DNA from: Edaphochlamys debaryana
Taxonomy: Eukaryota; Chlorophyta; Chlorophyceae; Chlamydomonadales
Assembly: GCA_016858145.1 (NCBI GenBank)
Contig: JAEHOE010000070.1
Span: 62,001-126,000 of the forward strand
Reading direction: 5' to 3'
Length of the DNA stretch: 64,000 nt
Shown: positions 59,215 to 64,000 of the stretch, piece by piece
How positions within the stretch are numbered: position 1 is the stretch's first letter
How the letters are laid out: every line of letters starts with the position of its first letter
Notes under the pieces: generated by a model
The model's input: only the letters and a program-made list of their open reading frames with translations
Databases searched by the model: none
Told to the model about the DNA's origin: nothing
Made by a program: the position numbers and the translations under genes

Positions 59215-62200
59215 CTAGATCTGCATGGGGCGGACCTGCTGCATAAGCACTTCCTGCCCCGGGCCCCGGTGGGACTCGCTTTTGGCAATCGCCTGCGCCT
59301 TGGCCACCTGCACCGGGGCAGCGGCAGCGAGGAGAGTCAGCAAACGCAGGTCGCATGGCAAGCACGTACGCCGCCAAACCCTCACGGCTGGCAGCATTCC
59401 CATCAATCCACCTGCGATCAGTACCAGCACCGACCCGGCGTGGCATGCTCCCTCCTGCAGCCTTTTGCATGGCCCGAGAACCCCAACCCGCAGTCCCCAG
59501 CACCCGCCTGCAACTTCGTGATCATGCGCTCGATGTCCTCTGGGGTCATGTCCGCCATGTCCGTCTCCATGGGCGCGGGCCCAGCGTCGTAGCCCTCCTC
59601 GGCGGCCTCCTGCGGCGGCGTGTAGGCCTCGTGCGCCGCACCCGGCGGATGCGCGAGCGAGCCCGGGTTGTACACCACGCTGCTGCGGCGCCGCGGCACC
59701 GCTGTGATGCGCATCGACGTGCGGCGCTGCGGACCACACAAGGAAAGCATACCGAGGGCGTCAGCAAAGATACCAGGATCACGTGGAGACGAGAGGGGCA
59801 AGGGAGTGGGGCTCGCACGGCTCGCCCGGAACCGCAAGGCTCGCCCGGACCCGCAAAGAGCAACGCCCATGGGGAGAGTCCTGGCCTGAGTGCGTTGGCG
59901 CCCTGCCGAGCCCCTTGAACCCTGTGGCCGCCTCACCTGGAAGGTGCGCACCCACGGGTGGTGCAGCAGCTCCATGACCGTGGGCCGGTCGCCGGGGTGC
60001 TTCCGCAGGCACTGGCAGATGAAGTCTGTCGGAGCACAATGCAAGCAATCATCAGGGGCAGGCGAGAGGATGAGGGTGTGGGGTACAGCTCGATTGGGTG
60101 TTGCGCTGTCGAAGTTAAGAGGACCTGACAAGCGTATTGTCCTTCTGCGCGCTCGCACCCTGAAGCTTGAGCGTAACCGGTTAGCGTGACTGCGACTCAC
60201 CCTTAGCAAACTCGCTGATCTTGGCCGGGAACTCCGGCACGGAGTGCATGATGCGGTCAACACTGTCTAGCTGCGTCTCGCCTGCGGGTGGGAGGCACGG
60301 AGGACCGTGTGTCAGCCAGGCAGGGATCCCAACCGCACCATGATGACAGCCGCCAGCTCCACACGTAAGGCACTTCAAGCGCCACCTGGCGCTACGCTTC
60401 ATGTCTTCTGCCCCCCAATAAGCGTTCAAGACAACGGTGCGCACCCGCAAAGGGCGGGAAGCCCACAATGAGCTCGTAGGCGAACACGCCGACGGCCCAG
60501 GCGTCCACGCTGTTGTTGTAGTGCAGGTAGGGGTTGTTCTTGTTCTCCTGCGGCAGGTTCTTGGGCGGGCACCGCAGCACCTCCGGCGCCATGTAGTCCA
60601 GCGTGCCTGGCGAGGAGGGTCGAGCACAAGAGGGAACCGTCTGAGAGCCGAGGCAGCCGCAGGAAGCACTGGATACCCACAGCCCTCAATCGCTAGTTCT
60701 GGATCACACCGGGACAAGGAGCGTGCTTTTGGCCCCCGGCATGCAAGCCCGCGCAAGACACCTGCGCGGGTGACGGCCCGCTCCTCGGTCAGGTCGATGG
60801 CCAGGCCGAAGTCCGCCAGCTTGAGCACGCGGTGCTCCGTGAACAGCACGTTCTCGGGCTTGATGTCCCTGCAAGGCCGCGGGGCGCTGTCAGCAGGGCC
60901 TCCGCACGTCGGTCCTTACAACGCCCACGATTCTAGAGAGGAGCGGCAGGGGGCCTCCCACGGATACGCAGGAAAGGCTTCCTTCAAGCCACCCAGCTCC
61001 ACTGCCCCGCCCCGCCCCGCGCTCTGCTCGCCTGTGCATGATCCCGCGCGTGTGCAGGTAGTGCAGCGCCAGCAGGAAGGGGTGCAGCACCATCTCCACG
61101 GCCTGGCGCTCGCTCAGGCGGCCGCCGTTCTTGTGCAGCAGGCGGTACAGGTCCCCGCCCTCCGCGTACTCCTGGACCAGCACCACGTCCGTGCCCTCCT
61201 GCGGAGTGGGGGCGGCAGGTGGAGACGAGATGTGTTGTGATGACGAGACAGGGCGTGTGGTGTGAGCAGAAGTACAAGGGCCAACGCAGGTGTAGCCGAC
61301 GCCGGCGCCTCGTGTCCCAGCCCTGGACTGCAGTTCACAGTTCTGTACCTGGAAGGCGGCGAAGAGGTGGATGATGTTCTGGTGCTGCAGGCTGCTATGC
61401 ACGCGAATTTCGCGAAACACCTGGTAGTGGTTCAGCTCGCACAGGTTCTGCATGTGGTACACCTGCGATGCGCCGGGAACAAACCGACCGCTCAGCCGAT
61501 CGGCCGCAGACCCATTGAGCCCCGTTGGCAGCTGCTCTGACACACGCAACCGCCGCCCCCTCAGACAGACAACCCCTTAGGCGAATCCCGCTCCGTCCGC
61601 CCCGCCCCGCCCTGCCTTGAGCGCCACCATCTCCAGAGACTTCTTGCACATGGCCTGCGGTGCGCAGCAAGACAGCAGCAAGCGGCGAGGGCACGTTGTG
61701 AGGGAAGGGGCCAGCACCTGGTGGTTGCCCGGATAGGAGTGGTGCTCATTGGGCAAGGCAAGCAACACAGCGCTACCACCAGCAGCCCTTCCCCTGCCGT
61801 GGACCTCATTGACTCTGCTAGCTTGGTAGCGCCGCCCCGTTGGAGCTTGCCTGGTACACGGTGGAGGCGTAGCCCGTGTACATCTTACGGATGATGTTGT
61901 AGTCAGCGAGCGTCCAGTACTTCCGCTGCATCGCCGCCGGTATCTGGGGAGAGAGCGATACCAGCTGCGCAGGCGGTGTCGTGCAAGGGATTGACGTCAA
62001 TTTTGATTCACCAACACGAACCTTGCGTTGGGTCACGCTAGGCGTTCCCCGTTGTCTGCTTCCCTTGCTGTCAGCGAAGTTTACGTTAATACGTGTCACA
62101 ACCCAACTTCCGAACCCACGACGCACACCCACATGCCCGGCTCTAGTTGACCGAGCGCCGAGCTTTTCCATCGTATCGCATCTCCCTTACCTTGCTGTTG

Positions 62201-63517
62201 GGCCGACTGGAGGTCGTGGGCTCCTCAGCCGGAGCAGGTGCCTGCTGCGGCGACGGCGCCGCCGGCAGCTGTTGCTGCTGCTGGGGCTGCGGCACCGGGG
62301 GTGGGCGTGCAGGCGAGCCCGAGGGATGCGGCGACGACATCGCTTGGGTGAGAGGCGACTGCGGCTGCTGCGGCTGCGAAGACGACGGCGTGTGGGGCTG
62401 GTATCCCTGCGCCTGGTGCGCCGGCGCCGGCGGCGCCACAGGTGGCGCGGGCTGGTGGAGCTTGTGCGCAGCTGGAGAGGTGGGCGGGTACCCCTGCACG
62501 CTGGAAACGCTGTCGTACGGGTGCTTCCGCGCGCTGCTGGGCGCTGCCTGCGGCTTGCCGACGTCGTCCATCACCACGTCCTCCGGCACCGTCGCCATGC
62601 TGTCATGCAGCTGCAGCGCCGGCAGCTGTTGCGGCTTGTGCGCAGCCGCGGACGGGGGCTGTCCCGGCGGCGGCCGGGGCACATGGGGTGACGCCCCTGG
62701 CGGGCTGCCAGCGGACGCTGCGGCAGCGGCCTTCCGCTTCTCCGCTGCCGCCATGGCCACTGCCTGGTCCCGGGCGGCTGCGCTTGTGCCCGCAAAGTAG
62801 TTGCCGAAGACCAGCTTGTTCTGTCCCTGCGGCTGCAGCAGCTGCTCCACCGCCGCCTTGCCCTCGGCACTGCGCAACACCATGTCGAGTGCCGCGGGCG
62901 TGGACTTGCGGCGCCCGGAGGAGACGCTCAGAATGTTTGACAGGTTGGGCGGCTGGCCTTTGGCAGTGAAGCTGTTCTGGTTGCTGCCGATTTGGACGGG
63001 CGGCAGCACCGCGTTGCCGCTTGGCGACGCATTGTGGTCGGTAAGCATGGGCGCCTCTTTCAGCGTGATGGTGTGTTGCCCTGCCGACGCATTGCTCCGC
63101 ATGCTGCTGGTCGCGATGAGGTCCGGGGGGCCCCGCTCGCCATAGCTGCTGTTTTTGGACTTGATAGAAGAAAACTTGCGAGGAGAGTGCACTCCCGCGT
63201 CCCCCGGAGAGCTAGGGCCCTCGCTGTAGTCAGTACCGGATAGGCTCCCCTCTGCAGGACATCCGCGCGCACCAGGACAGGTCAGAAATTCCAGAACACA
63301 AGGGTGCTCAACAGGCCTGCATCGTGGGCGGTCAGCGCAGCCAGGCCCTTAACCCCTGTCGAGCAACGCACCCTTGCGGCTGGCGCTGAAGATACGCTGA
63401 AAGTTCCTGCGAACGCGCGTCGAGGAGGGTTGCAGTCAGCACCCTCCAGCATTGCCCTTCGTGCGCCCGCATCAGAGCGCGACCGCTCTGGCTTGCTCAC
63501 TTCTTGAGGGACTTCAT
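59215..63517 (-). CDS. Aurora-like serine/threonine protein kinase with a long N-terminal region
   Basis: Thirteen exons give 758 residues: 63501-63517, 63372-63406, 62191-63251, 61851-61943, 61616-61654, 61349-61462, 61032-61198, 60762-60868, 60445-60606, 60201-60281, 59937-60025, 59508-59726, 59215-59307. Residues 1-370 (MKSLKKNFQRIFSASRK start) are Pro/Gln/Ala-rich. The kinase domain (about 375-650) has YWTLADYNIIRKMYTGYAST, VALKVYHM (ATP lysine), REIRVHSSLQHQNIIHLF, HRDIKPENVLF, LADFGLAI, GTLDYMAPEV and DAWAVGVFAYELIVGFPPFA, closing with RPTVMELLHHPWVRTF. GTLDYMAPE and REI-H-L-H-NI recall Aurora and the algal Aurora-like kinases, which act in flagellar length control and mitosis. The glycine-rich loop is degenerate. 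The tail includes PRRRSSVVYNP and MTPEDIERMITKLQ. Four introns appear to start with GC rather than GT. Confidence 0.82.
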
Positions 63518-64000
63518 CGTGGGTGCTGGGCTCCGAAAAGGCTTGCAAGCCCTGGACACCCAACGCAATTCGGCCTTCTATGCCTGCTCGTCGTCGCCCG
63601 CTCAGCAAGGTTGCTTGTTTGCCTCTCGCGAGAGACCAGAGACCATCGGACTCAAAGCGCGCTCCTCCTACAAGCCTGCGGGCGCTTGTCAGCGCTGGCC
63701 TACTCGAAGGGCCGGCAAGTTGCGGGGTTCGGCAACTTGCAGATGTGTAATACTAGACAGTTCTCTGTATGGCAACGGCTACGTGTGCAAGTGTGGGCGG
63801 GCCCGTCCCGGCCTCCAAGCGCTCGGACGTGGGAAGTGCCATGCGCCATGCCGTGGTCCGCCCCGCGCCCAAGGCAACCGGATCGACTGCTGGGCCTTAA
63901 AGACATCAACACAACGAACAGAGCTTGGCCACCGTACCCGTCGCGACTCGGCGTGCAGGATTGTTTCTAGCAGGTTAACCGGACATTTCTTCAATTGGTT
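63518..64000. other. 5' flank of the kinase gene
   Basis: About 480 bp upstream of the kinase start codon. It should contain the 5' UTR and promoter. No other gene or clear promoter motif is visible. Confidence 0.4.

Noticed and set aside
59508..60606. Identification of the kinase as the known flagellar Aurora-like kinase CALK
   Set aside because: As I recall, CALK has its kinase domain near the N-terminus with an activation-loop threonine around residue 193. Here the domain starts near residue 375, so only family membership is claimed.
62143..62969. Plus-strand Cys/Gly-rich frames over the kinase N-terminal exon
   Set aside because: They are antisense to the Pro/Gln-rich kinase exon, which joins in phase to exons carrying all kinase motifs.

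Overview
This is nuclear DNA of a volvocine green alga, most likely Chlamydomonas or a close relative. The genes are cut into many short exons. Exons are very GC-rich and full of Ala/Gly/Pro/Ser runs, while intergenic stretches are less GC-rich. Several genes are followed by the algal polyadenylation signal TGTAA. Two pherophorin-type cell-wall genes and a secreted protein with an SPPP hydroxyproline-type linker are volvocine hallmarks. Gene models were built by hand: I joined exons only where splice sites, reading phase and protein similarity agreed.

Layout: (1) 3-1139 (+), the 3' end of a low-complexity gene. (2) 2268-8781 (+), a secreted zinc metallopeptidase with about six ShK-like cysteine modules and an SPPP linker. 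(3) 9940-11794 (-), a two-domain pherophorin. (4) 13177-18507 (-), a secretory-pathway protein with a GT-B glycosyltransferase-like C-terminal half. (5) 19058/19295-24290 (+), an RluA/Pus9-type RNA pseudouridine synthase, divergent from gene 4. (6) 25841-26890 (+), a small one-domain pherophorin. (7) about 27918-35174 (-), an L1-like non-LTR retrotransposon with ORF1 and an EN-RT ORF2; ORF2 carries about 1.1 kb of an in-frame 24-bp proline-rich minisatellite. (8) 36448-38322 (+), 41650-46820 (+) and 49770-51885 (-), three low-complexity proteins of unknown function. (9) 53983-57112 (-), a predicted thylakoid-lumen protein. (10) 59215-63517 (-), an Aurora-like protein kinase.

The genes do not form a pathway. 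Three encode secreted or extracellular-matrix proteins (metallopeptidase and two pherophorins) and lie within 25 kb, with a probable secretory glycosyltransferase among them. The most striking features are four apparent GC-AG introns in the kinase gene (three strongly supported by kinase motifs), the minisatellite inside a reverse transcriptase ORF, two local exon duplications, and the peptidase-ShK architecture. I found no prokaryotic-type system, CRISPR array, rRNA or recognisable tRNA.
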